Shown piece after piece: positions 37,768-46,289 of a DNA stretch of 64,000 nt. Both the position numbers and the translations under genes were made by a program. This DNA comes from Lachnospiraceae bacterium (GTDB taxonomy: Bacteria > Bacillota > Clostridia > Lachnospirales > Lachnospiraceae). Where the stretch lies: assembly GCA_017427415.1 (NCBI GenBank), contig JAFRSU010000068.1, positions 1-64,000 of the forward strand. Reading direction: 5' to 3'. The notes beneath the pieces were generated by a model. That model did not search any database. It was given only the letters and a program-made list of their open reading frames with translations, and was not told the DNA's origin. Each line of letters opens with the position of its first letter. Within the stretch, counting starts at the first letter, position 1.

Positions 37768-37966
37768 GTATTATATCTCCTTTATTATTTGCATAGATGT
37801 GTTGTATTACACCTAATCAAGCCTATGTTAAACATCATACTGATTAGTGTCACAAAAAATTTCTATTATACCTGTTATTTTATATACCTCATGGGAAACG
37901 TTATACCCAAAGGCATAAATCAAACGGACAAGAATGTAATACATTAAATTATTGAAAATGTAAAGA

Positions 37967-38362
37967 TTAATCTATAACCTGTGTTTCGAGTGAATATGAA
38001 TAGTCTTTATATATTGTATATGTGTCAATCCACCCTTTTGCTTGGTCTAGCTCCAAAGAATCGTCTTGAGTTGTCCATTTAATTCTAACTATTCCTGGAG
38101 ATAGTATCCTAAAAAACCAAGTTATATTATAACCTTCTTGCCAAATCACCTTTTCTTTCTTTATTTCTTTTAATTCAATTATCCCCTTGTCTAAAATTTC
38201 ATAATTATAGCTTGGTCTAGTTGGTTTTTCATACAAATTGACTACTATTTCTTCAGAATCGTTTTTAACAGAAGAGAATTTAAACACTTTAAACATAATC
38301 AAAAAAAAGGACAAACAAAGAATAGCCATTATAACAAAAAATATTATAAATATAAACTTACG
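37967..38362 (-). CDS. Membrane-anchored chagasin-like (I42-type) protein beside the 1521-residue protease-like gene
   Basis: 131 residues from a GTG at 38362 with AGAGGG 7 nt upstream; an ATG at 38386 that overlaps the preceding stop as ATGA is the alternative. A membrane helix fills about 3-25, so the rest faces outward. The ectodomain reads EKPTRPSYNYEILDKGIIEL, then YNITWFFRILSPGIVRIKWT and GWIDTYTI. This follows the plan of chagasin/I42 inhibitors (a PT-x-GY-like loop, a W-x-F strand, a Pro-Gly turn, a final strand), which block papain-like cysteine peptidases. It is clearly related to the 306-residue protein at 17531-18451. Position suggests inhibition of, or immunity to, the C39/papain-like domain upstream. 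Inference, not shown. Confidence 0.6.
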   Translation of the reverse strand, partial: RKFIFIIFFVIMAILCLSFFLIMFKVFKFSSVKNDSEEIVVNLYEKPTRPSYNYEILDKGIIELKEIKKEKVIWQEGYNITWFFRILSPGIVRIKWTTQDDSLELDQAKGWIDTYTIYKDYSYSLETQVID

Positions 38363-38382
38363 CACAAAAACACCCTCTTTAG

Positions 38383-41300
38383 TCATTTTCTATCAAGATA
38401 CATAATAGTATGTCTTGAGTTTACAAAAAAACTCAATAAATTTGAAACATCTAAATGTCCGCCAATTCCAAATACTTCATCAGCATATGCCTTTGCTTCC
38501 CAGCATTCCTGTAAGTCAATTTTTATCAGTCTACTCCAAGAGGAACAGTATACAAAAGTTTTCTTTAATATTTTGTCTTGTTCAATTTTAACAATATTAA
38601 CATTATGCAATCCAACACTACCGGTTCTGTTAGATGACGGAATAATATACTTATAATTAGTTTTTCCTACTATATGAAGTAGCACCGGAAAGTTTTTTCT
38701 TAAGGACGAACATATTTTCGACTCTATATCTGTATAATTATAATTTTGACTGTCACAAGTAAAAATGAAATTCGAAATATTTTTATCTTCTAAATAAGAA
38801 TTAAGATTTCTGGCAATAGTTGTAGGTACCACCCCCCAAGTACCAGATTTCTTGGTTATCGCATCAGATATAGTAATTCCATAATATTCTGATATAATCT
38901 TATCATTTATTATCATATGTAACAAACTAATAACAGTACTTTCTACATCCATAAGATTGACATAGTTTTTCTCTAACCAACGAACATAATCATTATATTC
39001 ATTAAAGCTTATTTGCTCTTTAGAAGTATCAACCGGGGTCAATTGAAGATTTTTAAAATGTCTATTGTATTTTTGTAAATAAAGTAAGTAATCGGCAGCT
39101 GCAATCACCCCACATCCATTAGACAGTTGCTTGCTTTGCAGATCATCTATTCCATCAATAGGATTCTTACTATAAAACCACTCTTGATTTCCACCATACA
39201 TATCATTATCTAAATTAATCCTGGCTCCAGTTTTGGGGTCATGTACGTATTCTGCAGATGTATCAATAGAAACATACTTATCAAAATCCAATAATTGCAC
39301 TATTCTAACATCGCTGTTAAAACCATCAGAATAATAAAGCCTTGCTTCATCATAATCTGAATACCCATCATTGTCAAAATCATCACAAAGTGGGTGACTT
39401 CTGACATTATATGAGTTAAAACTCAAAAGCATTGTATTCTCAAAATAACTAATTCTGACATTATCTTCATCAATTACGCCTCTAAAGATTTGTCTGTCCA
39501 TACCCATTTCCAAGCCATCGTCAAGCCCGTCACCATCTGTGTCAGAATTGTATGGATCAGTATAAACTATAGTTCCATCAGGGAGGATCATCCCTGTTAA
39601 TTCTGTACAGTCCGGAATCCCATCACCATCTGAATCCTTTGTATCAGCCACTCCTAAAGCCATTGTCAGTATCATGCTGATAGCATCATCAAAATCACTT
39701 GGTTTTTCAACAAAATACACTTCCCCACCGGTATCCCTTATATTACGCATCAGAGCACCTCTGGTAACCGAATCCAAAGAAGGTCCTACATAAATATAAT
39801 ATAATTCAATACCGTCATCTTTGAAGCTTTTTATTTTATTGAACTGTGTCAACTTTTCGTCTGAAACAAGTATAAGCTTTTTCTTATTCTGAGAAACATT
39901 ATCTACAGAGAAAAAATTATCATGAAGAGATCTGCGCATAAAGTCATAATCGCATGTTCCTTCCTCTGCCTTTATCTTATATGATTTTTCCAAAAAAGAA
40001 TTCTTATTTGCGTCAAATGTACTGTTTTCTACCTTATATCTCCATACTGTCGTCCTATTATCATTCGTCGTTGGAATCGAGTGTTCGCCTTCTTCTTCGC
40101 TTCTGTATATCTCCATTAACCCTATAGAGATTTCCGGTCCAAACAAGTCGATGTTTTCACCGATAGCTGCGATAATTTTTGCCATTTTCTCTGAATCAGT
40201 TTTATAACATGCCTGTCCCGGATTGAATAAGAACATTATTTCATAATTCGGATATTCAGATGCAAGCTCATTTCTTATAGAATCGAGAGCCGATTTAACC
40301 ATTCCTTCATTACTTATTGTATAAAATTTGCCACCACAGTCTTCGATACTCTCTGTAATATTTGTCAGAAGAACGCCATCTATTTCATTGCCGGTATATA
40401 GCTGATATATGCATATCCCTGATTCTTTTAATTCATTTACCAATTCCTGCCTCTGTTGGGTCTGATCGGCTATAAGATATGAGTTAGATACCCATATCAC
40501 AACCTTATTATCTTTTGTCTCTGTCGAACAATTTTGAAAAAATGATTTCATCCCCTCTAGTTCCTGCATTATGGTCGCATACTGATCCCGTGGCTGTATT
40601 TTATCCAAAAAATCTCTCAAGGATGCATACGATTTTGTAAAACTCAGGAATCTTTGATGTGAAGAGTACTTCTTACCATCCGTATATGTTATACTCTCTT
40701 CTGTATCATCAACTTCCACTTGGTATCCGAATGCTGAACTTAAACCTATTTCATCGTCTTCCAATTTTGCCCTTGCTATTCGGTTAAACCCATTTATTAC
40801 AAGAGAAGTATTATTCTTAAAATAATCTCTACCCACATCTATTGCTACCTGTATATCAATATGTGGATCGTCAATTCCAAGAGTAGAACGGATTTGTTTT
40901 CCTTCGGACGATTTATTAAACAAATCCAATATCAAACTTTTTAGAGCTATCATTCTGATTGAAAAATGATCTGCCGGACAGGTTATGGTATTAGCTTCGG
41001 TATCAATAATTGCATCTTCCAATATTACAAAATGCTGATGCTCCTCATCATACCAGAGCATACAAAGATCGTTTTCATCAACATCTCCCAATTTATCCTC
41101 ATAGTATTCAAAGGTTATCACAGCATTTTCATATTCTTTTTCTACGGAAATATCAAAAGGAACACCTACCCTAGCACTGAATGTAGAAGAGAAAACATGT
41201 CTTCCGAACATATTTTCTATATATACGCTGTCCTCCACATCCCCTGCTATATCGAGATCAACTTTGACACTCTTTATGGCGCCAAAAGATTCAGGTATAA

Positions 41301-42948
41301 CATATTCTCCTTTAAAAAGGGGTATAGTTTCTCCTACTCTATTACATAGATCATCATATTCATATCCTAGATCATCCGTATATAAGGCAACATTCTGCCT
41401 TATTTTTTCTTCACCATCAATTATACCATTTCCATCAGTATCCGGATTCAGGGGATTGAAATCATGCTCAAGCTCAAATTTATCTTTGAGTCCATCTCCA
41501 TCGGTATCTGATAAATATGCGCTTGTATTATAAACACTTATCTCATCACTGTCCGTTAATCCATCTTGATCGAAATCCTTATCACTTTCAAAATCAGAGT
41601 CAGGAACTTTGGGATCCATGCCATTGGTCAGCTCTATAGAATCCGGTATCCCGTCTCCGTCAGTATCAGGATTATCCGGATTAGTTCCTATGCCCAGTTC
41701 AATATATAATGGTAGCCCATCTCCATCAGTATCAGAATATAATTCTTCCAATGTATAATCCGGTATTTCTGTCGGAACCGGAGTATCTGTTACGGGTGGT
41801 GCTTCCGTTATCGTAGGAGTGATTTCATAAGTCTGGTTTTCAGTTGGTGTCACATTTGGTGTTATCGTAGGTTCTTCCGTTATAACGACAGAAGGTGTAC
41901 CCGAAATCATTTCAGTCGGAGTTATTTCTTCGGTGGGAGTTACTGCTTCTGTGGGCGTAATTTCATCCGTTGGTGTTATAACATCTGTAATTGTTGGTTC
42001 AGGGGTGATTGTTTCTGTAGGTGTTTCCGTAACAGTTACTCTAGGCTCATCTGTAACGGTAGGCACAGGGGTTAAAGCCTCTGTAACAGTAGATGCGGGA
42101 TCCCCATTCTCATTAATACGGATATCTGTCATAAAGGTATCTATAACTGTTCCGGTCACAGGTACTCCATAGGTTCCGTTTGCTGTAAAGCCTATGTATA
42201 TCTGCTCTCCGGGCTTTATCTCAGAATTATAGTTTCTATTTTTTATTATATAGTGATTACCCTGTCTTTCTATAAGATCAGCTGTATGGAAATCTATTAC
42301 ATCGATATCGGTTGTAAATTCCAAGCTCCAATCCTCAATTACAGTCTCAGATATGTTTCTAAGAGTAAAAACCCCGTTGTAATTATAATTTGTTTCCCCA
42401 TATATTAACGCGCTGAAAACATAATCAACACCCGGTACATCTACCTCTTTCTGTGCCATGTTATAAGTATCAGGCAGTACAAAAGAGCTGTATTTTGCCG
42501 GTATGCTCAAAGACATTCCTAATTCTATCTGTGCCCCAATGGGTATATCTTTATTATGGCGGTCATTCTTTACGGTATAACGGAATAAATCAGTGCCGTC
42601 ACCGGATAAAAAGCTTTCTTTATCAATAATTACTGCATTCCATATGTTTGTTATATCACATCCCATAGTAAAAGTCAGTGCCCAGTTATCTATAACTTCT
42701 GCACCGGTATTTCTGATTACTAACCTTGCATTGCACGCTCCCTGCCAGGCATCTGTGATCATAATCTCTACGCCATATCCTGTCCCCTCATAGTTATATA
42801 TAAGTCCTGGATATATCGTATCATTCGAAACAGGCTCATCAGCTGAAACCGAAACCCCGGCAGGCAGCAATCCTATTATCAGACTTAAAACAAGCAGAAT
42901 CGCCATTAAACGGTTTTGATACATTTTTTTCTTTGCTGTTTTTCTCAT
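38383..42948 (-). CDS. Large secreted multidomain protein: CBM2-like modules, calcium repeats, vWA-like domains, C39/papain-like cysteine peptidase
   Basis: 1521 residues. Signal peptide about 1-36. Two CBM2-like beta-sandwiches (about 45-165 and 172-283, each with an IxNTG or LRNIS strand and WxLxF core). A Pro/Thr stalk (about 285-395). Thrombospondin-3/EF-like calcium repeats (DTDGDG pattern, about 405-515, again 1103-1145 and 1188-1200). Two vWA-like regions (about 698-900 and 903-1095) that lack a canonical DxSxS metal site. The C-terminus (about 1265-1521) resembles C39/papain-like cysteine peptidases: SNGCGVIAAADYLLYL with C1279, then VGLHNVNIVKI with H1448. The third-residue region reads VYCSSW, without the usual Asp/Asn. 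No sortase motif. Preceded by a c-di-GMP-I riboswitch, followed by the I42-like gene. Confidence 0.85.
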   Translation of the reverse strand: MRKTAKKKMYQNRLMAILLVLSLIIGLLPAGVSVSADEPVSNDTIYPGLIYNYEGTGYGVEIMITDAWQGACNARLVIRNTGAEVIDNWALTFTMGCDITNIWNAVIIDKESFLSGDGTDLFRYTVKNDRHNKDIPIGAQIELGMSLSIPAKYSSFVLPDTYNMAQKEVDVPGVDYVFSALIYGETNYNYNGVFTLRNISETVIEDWSLEFTTDIDVIDFHTADLIERQGNHYIIKNRNYNSEIKPGEQIYIGFTANGTYGVPVTGTVIDTFMTDIRINENGDPASTVTEALTPVPTVTDEPRVTVTETPTETITPEPTITDVITPTDEITPTEAVTPTEEITPTEMISGTPSVVITEEPTITPNVTPTENQTYEITPTITEAPPVTDTPVPTEIPDYTLEELYSDTDGDGLPLYIELGIGTNPDNPDTDGDGIPDSIELTNGMDPKVPDSDFESDKDFDQDGLTDSDEISVYNTSAYLSDTDGDGLKDKFELEHDFNPLNPDTDGNGIIDGEEKIRQNVALYTDDLGYEYDDLCNRVGETIPLFKGEYVIPESFGAIKSVKVDLDIAGDVEDSVYIENMFGRHVFSSTFSARVGVPFDISVEKEYENAVITFEYYEDKLGDVDENDLCMLWYDEEHQHFVILEDAIIDTEANTITCPADHFSIRMIALKSLILDLFNKSSEGKQIRSTLGIDDPHIDIQVAIDVGRDYFKNNTSLVINGFNRIARAKLEDDEIGLSSAFGYQVEVDDTEESITYTDGKKYSSHQRFLSFTKSYASLRDFLDKIQPRDQYATIMQELEGMKSFFQNCSTETKDNKVVIWVSNSYLIADQTQQRQELVNELKESGICIYQLYTGNEIDGVLLTNITESIEDCGGKFYTISNEGMVKSALDSIRNELASEYPNYEIMFLFNPGQACYKTDSEKMAKIIAAIGENIDLFGPEISIGLMEIYRSEEEGEHSIPTTNDNRTTVWRYKVENSTFDANKNSFLEKSYKIKAEEGTCDYDFMRRSLHDNFFSVDNVSQNKKKLILVSDEKLTQFNKIKSFKDDGIELYYIYVGPSLDSVTRGALMRNIRDTGGEVYFVEKPSDFDDAISMILTMALGVADTKDSDGDGIPDCTELTGMILPDGTIVYTDPYNSDTDGDGLDDGLEMGMDRQIFRGVIDEDNVRISYFENTMLLSFNSYNVRSHPLCDDFDNDGYSDYDEARLYYSDGFNSDVRIVQLLDFDKYVSIDTSAEYVHDPKTGARINLDNDMYGGNQEWFYSKNPIDGIDDLQSKQLSNGCGVIAAADYLLYLQKYNRHFKNLQLTPVDTSKEQISFNEYNDYVRWLEKNYVNLMDVESTVISLLHMIINDKIISEYYGITISDAITKKSGTWGVVPTTIARNLNSYLEDKNISNFIFTCDSQNYNYTDIESKICSSLRKNFPVLLHIVGKTNYKYIIPSSNRTGSVGLHNVNIVKIEQDKILKKTFVYCSSWSRLIKIDLQECWEAKAYADEVFGIGGHLDVSNLLSFFVNSRHTIMYLDRK

Positions 42949-43013
42949 ACTCTTCTTCCTTTCATTTTCTTAAAACCAGTTCTTTGCCATCATTATATAA
43001 ACATACTGCATAA

Positions 43014-43046
43014 CTAAAAAATGCCACAACAAATAAATGCTGCAGC
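43014..43046 (-). terminator. Candidate switchable terminator after the GEMM aptamer
   Basis: GCTGCA pairs with TGTGGC (two G-U pairs) and is followed by ATTTTTT on the minus strand. Its 5' arm is also the 3' strand of the aptamer closing stem, so ligand-bound aptamer and terminator would exclude each other: an ON switch. Confidence 0.55.
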
Positions 43047-43148
43047 CGAACTATCAGTTTCAATATGTTTATTGTTAGGAGTTCTTGAACATATGCCACT
43101 GACTTCTAACTTTGCGTCCCAAGGTCACCCTTGGTTTGCCCCACCGCT
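43041..43148 (-). promoter_or_regulatory. c-di-GMP-I (GEMM) riboswitch
   Basis: Minus strand reads GGGGCAAACC, a CCAAGG-GTGA-CCTTGG hairpin with a GNRA loop, then GGGACGCAAAG exactly as in the Vibrio Vc2 aptamer. A second, longer stem follows (TCAGT...ACTGA, ATATGTT...AACATAT), then GTTCGGCTGC. These are the invariant parts of the GEMM-I aptamer. It sits in the leader of the 1521-residue secreted protein, whose ATG is about 90 bases further on. Confidence 0.92.
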
Positions 43149-43191
43149 ATTATCTCAAAATCATCCACTAAAGTCAAGATAATTCTCTTGA
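43149..43191 (-). promoter_or_regulatory. Promoter of the riboswitch-protease unit with an inverted repeat at its -35
   Basis: TTGACT (plus 43172-43177), 17 bp, GATAAT (43149-43154) on the minus strand; transcription would start at or next to the aptamer. An inverted repeat TCAAGA-N6-TCTTGA (43174-43191) overlaps the -35, between this promoter and the divergent ald promoter. Confidence 0.7.
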
Positions 43192-43212
43192 TTGTTTTGA
43201 AGTCATAATAAG

Positions 43213-43241
43213 TTGACATTACCTTTTCTGAAATATATAAT
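43213..43241 (+). promoter_or_regulatory. Consensus sigma-A promoter of ald
   Basis: TTGACA (43213-43218), 17 bp, TATAAT (43236-43241): perfect consensus, with a short leader of about 33 nt to the ATG at 43281. Confidence 0.88.
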
Positions 43242-43280
43242 TAAAGGACTAAAATATTTTGATAAATGGGGTAAAAAATT

Positions 43281-44390
43281 ATGAAAATCGGATGTGTAAA
43301 AGAAATCAAAAACAATGAATTCCGTGTAGGTCTGACACCTGACAATGTCCGTGCTTATGTAGCTGCAGGACACCATGTATATATGGAAAAGGGCGCCGGT
43401 ATCGGATCGGGATTCGCTGACAACGAGTATGTGGATGCAGGTGCTTCCCTCATCGACAACGCTGCAGATGTATGGCATCTGTCAGACATGATGATCAAGG
43501 TAAAGGAGCCGCTCCCCGAGGAGTACAGCCTGTTCCATGAAGGCCTGATCCTTTATACCTATCTTCATCTTGCAGCCGACAAGGAACAAATGGATGCATT
43601 ACTTGAAGGCAAGGTTAAGGCTGTAGCTTATGAGACCATCCAGGAGGACCGTTTCCTTCCCTGCCTCGCACCCATGTCACAGATAGCCGGACGTCTTTCC
43701 ATCCAGGAAGGTGCTAAGTACTTAGAGAAGAAATTCGGCGGAGAAGGCATACTTTTAGCCGGTGTACCCGGTACACCCAAGGCAAACGTTGTCATCCTCG
43801 GCGGCGGTACCGTAGGTATGAATGCCTGCAAGATAGCAGTCGGTATGGGTGCTAATGTAACTATCCTCGATGTCAACTTAAAGAGACTTGAAGAGCTTGA
43901 CAATATGTTCGGAGCTCATATCCAGACACTTGTCAGCAACGACAGCAACGTAGAAAGAGTAGTAAAAGATGCGGACCTCGTCATCGGTTCCGTACTTATC
44001 CCCGGCGGTTCCACACCCAAGCTGTTCAAGAAAAAATATCTGCCCGAGATGAAGAACGGTGCTGTATTTGTAGATGTAGCCATCGACCAGGGCGGATGCG
44101 GCGAGAGCAGCCATGTTACCACTCATGACGATCCCGTATTTATCGAAGACGGCGTAGTTCATTACTGTGTAGGAAATATGCCCGGTGCAGTTCCCAGAAC
44201 AAGTACCATCGCTCTTACCAATGCCACTCTTAAGTACGGTCTTATGATAGCTAAGGACGGCTTAGAGGAAGCAAGTAAGAAGAGTGCAGCCATCTATTCA
44301 GGTGTTAACTGCTACTTAGGTAAGCTTACCAACAAGAATGTTGCTTTGGCACATGGTTATGATTTTACAGAGCTTTCTGAGATGATCTAA
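43281..44390 (+). CDS. ald: Alanine dehydrogenase
   Basis: 369 residues. N-terminal MKIGCVKEIKNNEFRVGLTP carries the catalytic-domain RVGLTP motif; YLHLAADKEQMDALL and the Rossmann motif VVILGGGTVGMNACKIAVGMGANVTILD (NAD+ binding, about 170-198) follow, and the end GNMPGAVPRTSTIALTNAT is family specific. It interconverts L-alanine with pyruvate plus ammonia, linking carbon and nitrogen metabolism. Monocistronic, with consensus promoter and strong terminator. Confidence 0.95.
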   Translation: MKIGCVKEIKNNEFRVGLTPDNVRAYVAAGHHVYMEKGAGIGSGFADNEYVDAGASLIDNAADVWHLSDMMIKVKEPLPEEYSLFHEGLILYTYLHLAADKEQMDALLEGKVKAVAYETIQEDRFLPCLAPMSQIAGRLSIQEGAKYLEKKFGGEGILLAGVPGTPKANVVILGGGTVGMNACKIAVGMGANVTILDVNLKRLEELDNMFGAHIQTLVSNDSNVERVVKDADLVIGSVLIPGGSTPKLFKKKYLPEMKNGAVFVDVAIDQGGCGESSHVTTHDDPVFIEDGVVHYCVGNMPGAVPRTSTIALTNATLKYGLMIAKDGLEEASKKSAAIYSGVNCYLGKLTNKNVALAHGYDFTELSEMI

Positions 44391-44397
44391 AATTTAA

Positions 44398-44439
44398 GGC
44401 TGAGAAAAAGGTTTCAATACCGATTTCTCAGCCTTTTTT
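44398..44439 (+). terminator. Intrinsic terminator of ald
   Basis: GGCTGAGAAA and TTTCTCAGCC arms with a 16-nt loop, then six T, starting 7 bases after the stop. Confidence 0.92.
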
Positions 44440-44444
44440 GTTTT

Positions 44445-44550
44445 CACCTCATCCGTCAGCTACGCTGACACGTTAGAGCAGTACCCAACGAAGCGAAGCT
44501 GAGTTGTTGGTACTGCCTATGTGCTCTGCACTCCCCTCAAGGGGAAGGCA
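44445..44550. repeat. Family A hairpin repeat interrupted by a nested hairpin
   Basis: The CACCTCATCC lead, GTCAG-CTACG-CTGAC hairpin and the later CCCCTCAAGGGGAAGG are separated by about 60 bases that fold on themselves (AGAGCA...TGCTCT outside, CAGTACC...GGTACTG inside). Confidence 0.75.
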
Positions 44551-44593
44551 ATGTGTTGCTATATACTCCCCAAAGGGGAGGACAGGAACTTTT

Positions 44594-45139
44594 TTAATCT
44601 TCCCCCAAGAGCTTCACGGTTTTATAATCGTGCCCTACAGCGGGAAGAAAAATATCAATGATGTCCTTTGTCTTTATCTTAAGACTCGATGTACATACGC
44701 AGGGGTGGCATCCGATATATTCACCCGTTAGAATATCCTCATCTATCAGGAGCTGTACATGATGTTCCTTATCATTCATGAGACCCATGATGCTGACCGC
44801 ACCCGGTTCGATATCAAGGTACTGCAGCATGTCCTCAGGCCCTGCAAATGAAAGTCTGGCCGAATTGATCTGGGCTGAGAGCTCCTTGGTCTTAAACTTT
44901 TTGTCCCCCGGCATCATCAGAAGATAATAATTGGTCTTCTGCCTATTGCACAGGAACAGATTTTTGCATATGATCACTCCGAGTACTGCATCTATGACGT
45001 TGCAGGCCTCCATATTGTCGGCTCTTTCGTGGTCGGTACGTACATATTCTACACCGATGCTGTCAAGAAAATCATATGTCCTTATCTCTCTTTGTAACCT
45101 GCCCTCCATATTTTCGGGACGTCCTTTAAAAAGTTCCAT
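44594..45139 (-). CDS. YbaK/ProX-type aminoacyl-tRNA deacylase (prolyl-tRNA editing protein)
   Basis: 181 residues from the ATG at 45139, the family's usual start (MELFKGRPENMEGRLQREIRTYDFLDS); a GTG 27 bases earlier is possible. The YbaK/ProX fold is shown by VIDAVLGVIICKNLFLCNRQKTNYYLLMMPGDKKF, with the conserved lysine in CKNLFL, and by GCHPCVCTSSLKIKTKDI. Such proteins hydrolyse mischarged Ala- or Cys-tRNA-Pro in trans. Faces the ald gene, with a repeat-rich gap between. Confidence 0.88.
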   Translation of the reverse strand: MELFKGRPENMEGRLQREIRTYDFLDSIGVEYVRTDHERADNMEACNVIDAVLGVIICKNLFLCNRQKTNYYLLMMPGDKKFKTKELSAQINSARLSFAGPEDMLQYLDIEPGAVSIMGLMNDKEHHVQLLIDEDILTGEYIGCHPCVCTSSLKIKTKDIIDIFLPAVGHDYKTVKLLGED

Positions 45140-45359
45140 CGTAGTTACTGTTTGCTCCTTTTTCACTTATCATATTATTTTTCGAATGCTTTAAGAAGCT
45201 TCATTTAAGTACCCTGTACTGCAAAGCGTTTTTATTTTATCACTTTTTTTCCGTTTTGTCGACCTTTCGGATCATCTATATATAAACAGAAGATTTCGCT
45301 TGCTTTTTCCTTTGCTTTGGTATAAAATCGCATGGGTTTATGAAAAGAGGTTAACAGAT

Positions 45360-46289
45360 ATGACTTGGGTATTACTTGTGCTCGCATACGGACTCATCAA
45401 AGGTATGCGTGAAGTATTAAAGAAAAAAGCTTTGGAAAAGAACACTACGCTGGAAGTGCTTTTTCTGTATACCCTTCTGTCATTCATATTTGTCCTCCCC
45501 GAAATACACGGAGCATTTAATGATGACTTCTCCACTCTGATAGTAGTAGCTTTAAAATCACTGGCCATATTCTTAGCCTGGATATTCAGCTTCAATTCCA
45601 TCCGCTTTATCCCGATAAGCCTATACGGTATCCTGGATCTGTCGCGAGTGCTTTTTGCCACACTTTTCGGTGTACTGGTCATGAAAGAAACACTTGGGAC
45701 CGGCCAGTTACTCGGGCTATTCTTAGTCGCATTGGGACTTCTTCTCCTAAAGGCCGAGCCCCATAAAAAAATAGAAAAAAAGGATGACCGGAATATCCCT
45801 GCCATCCATGTATTTTTGTTGTTTTTATCCTGTATGCTGAACTCTGTGTCAGGTATCCTGGACAAAGTCCTGATGACTTATACTCCCATATCCGACGGGC
45901 ATCTCCAGTTCTGGTATATGCTGTTCTTAGTTATTTATTACAGCATATATGTGATAGTGATACTTATTATCAATCATAGGAAAAGTGTATCATCAAATTC
46001 AAAAAAAGATTTGCCTTCGAACAATTCTGTATTCAATCTCAAATCCGCACTGAAAAATCACTGGATATGGCTGCTTGCAGTTCTCTTTGTTATTGCGGAC
46101 AGATGCCTCTTTATCGCAAATGCGGACCCTGACAGCAAGGTTACCGTTATGACACTTATCAAACAGTCAAGCTGCTTTGTCACCATCATTGCCGGTAAAT
46201 TTATCTTCCACGAGAAAAAGATACTCCACAAATTCCTGTGCGCATGTGTCATTGTAGCCGGAATAGTGATTTCGGTACTTTTAAGATGA
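45360..46289 (+). CDS. DMT/EamA-family transporter
   Basis: 309 residues from the ATG at 45360 (AGAGG 10 nt upstream). About ten membrane helices in two halves: the first ends near the KAEPHKKIEKKDDRN loop, the second contains VTVMTLIKQSSCFVTIIAGKFIFHEK, the EamA repeat pattern. Likely exports or imports a small metabolite; substrate not predictable. Convergent with the GH13 gene, overlapping it by 9 bases at the ends. Confidence 0.8.
   Translation: MTWVLLVLAYGLIKGMREVLKKKALEKNTTLEVLFLYTLLSFIFVLPEIHGAFNDDFSTLIVVALKSLAIFLAWIFSFNSIRFIPISLYGILDLSRVLFATLFGVLVMKETLGTGQLLGLFLVALGLLLLKAEPHKKIEKKDDRNIPAIHVFLLFLSCMLNSVSGILDKVLMTYTPISDGHLQFWYMLFLVIYYSIYVIVILIINHRKSVSSNSKKDLPSNNSVFNLKSALKNHWIWLLAVLFVIADRCLFIANADPDSKVTVMTLIKQSSCFVTIIAGKFIFHEKKILHKFLCACVIVAGIVISVLLR

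Noticed and set aside
37967-42948. Classic polymorphic toxin with RHS repeats and an immunity protein
   Set aside because: No RHS/YD repeats or pretoxin cleavage motif; CBM2, stalk and calcium repeats fit a surface enzyme better, though an immunity-like role for the small protein is still possible.
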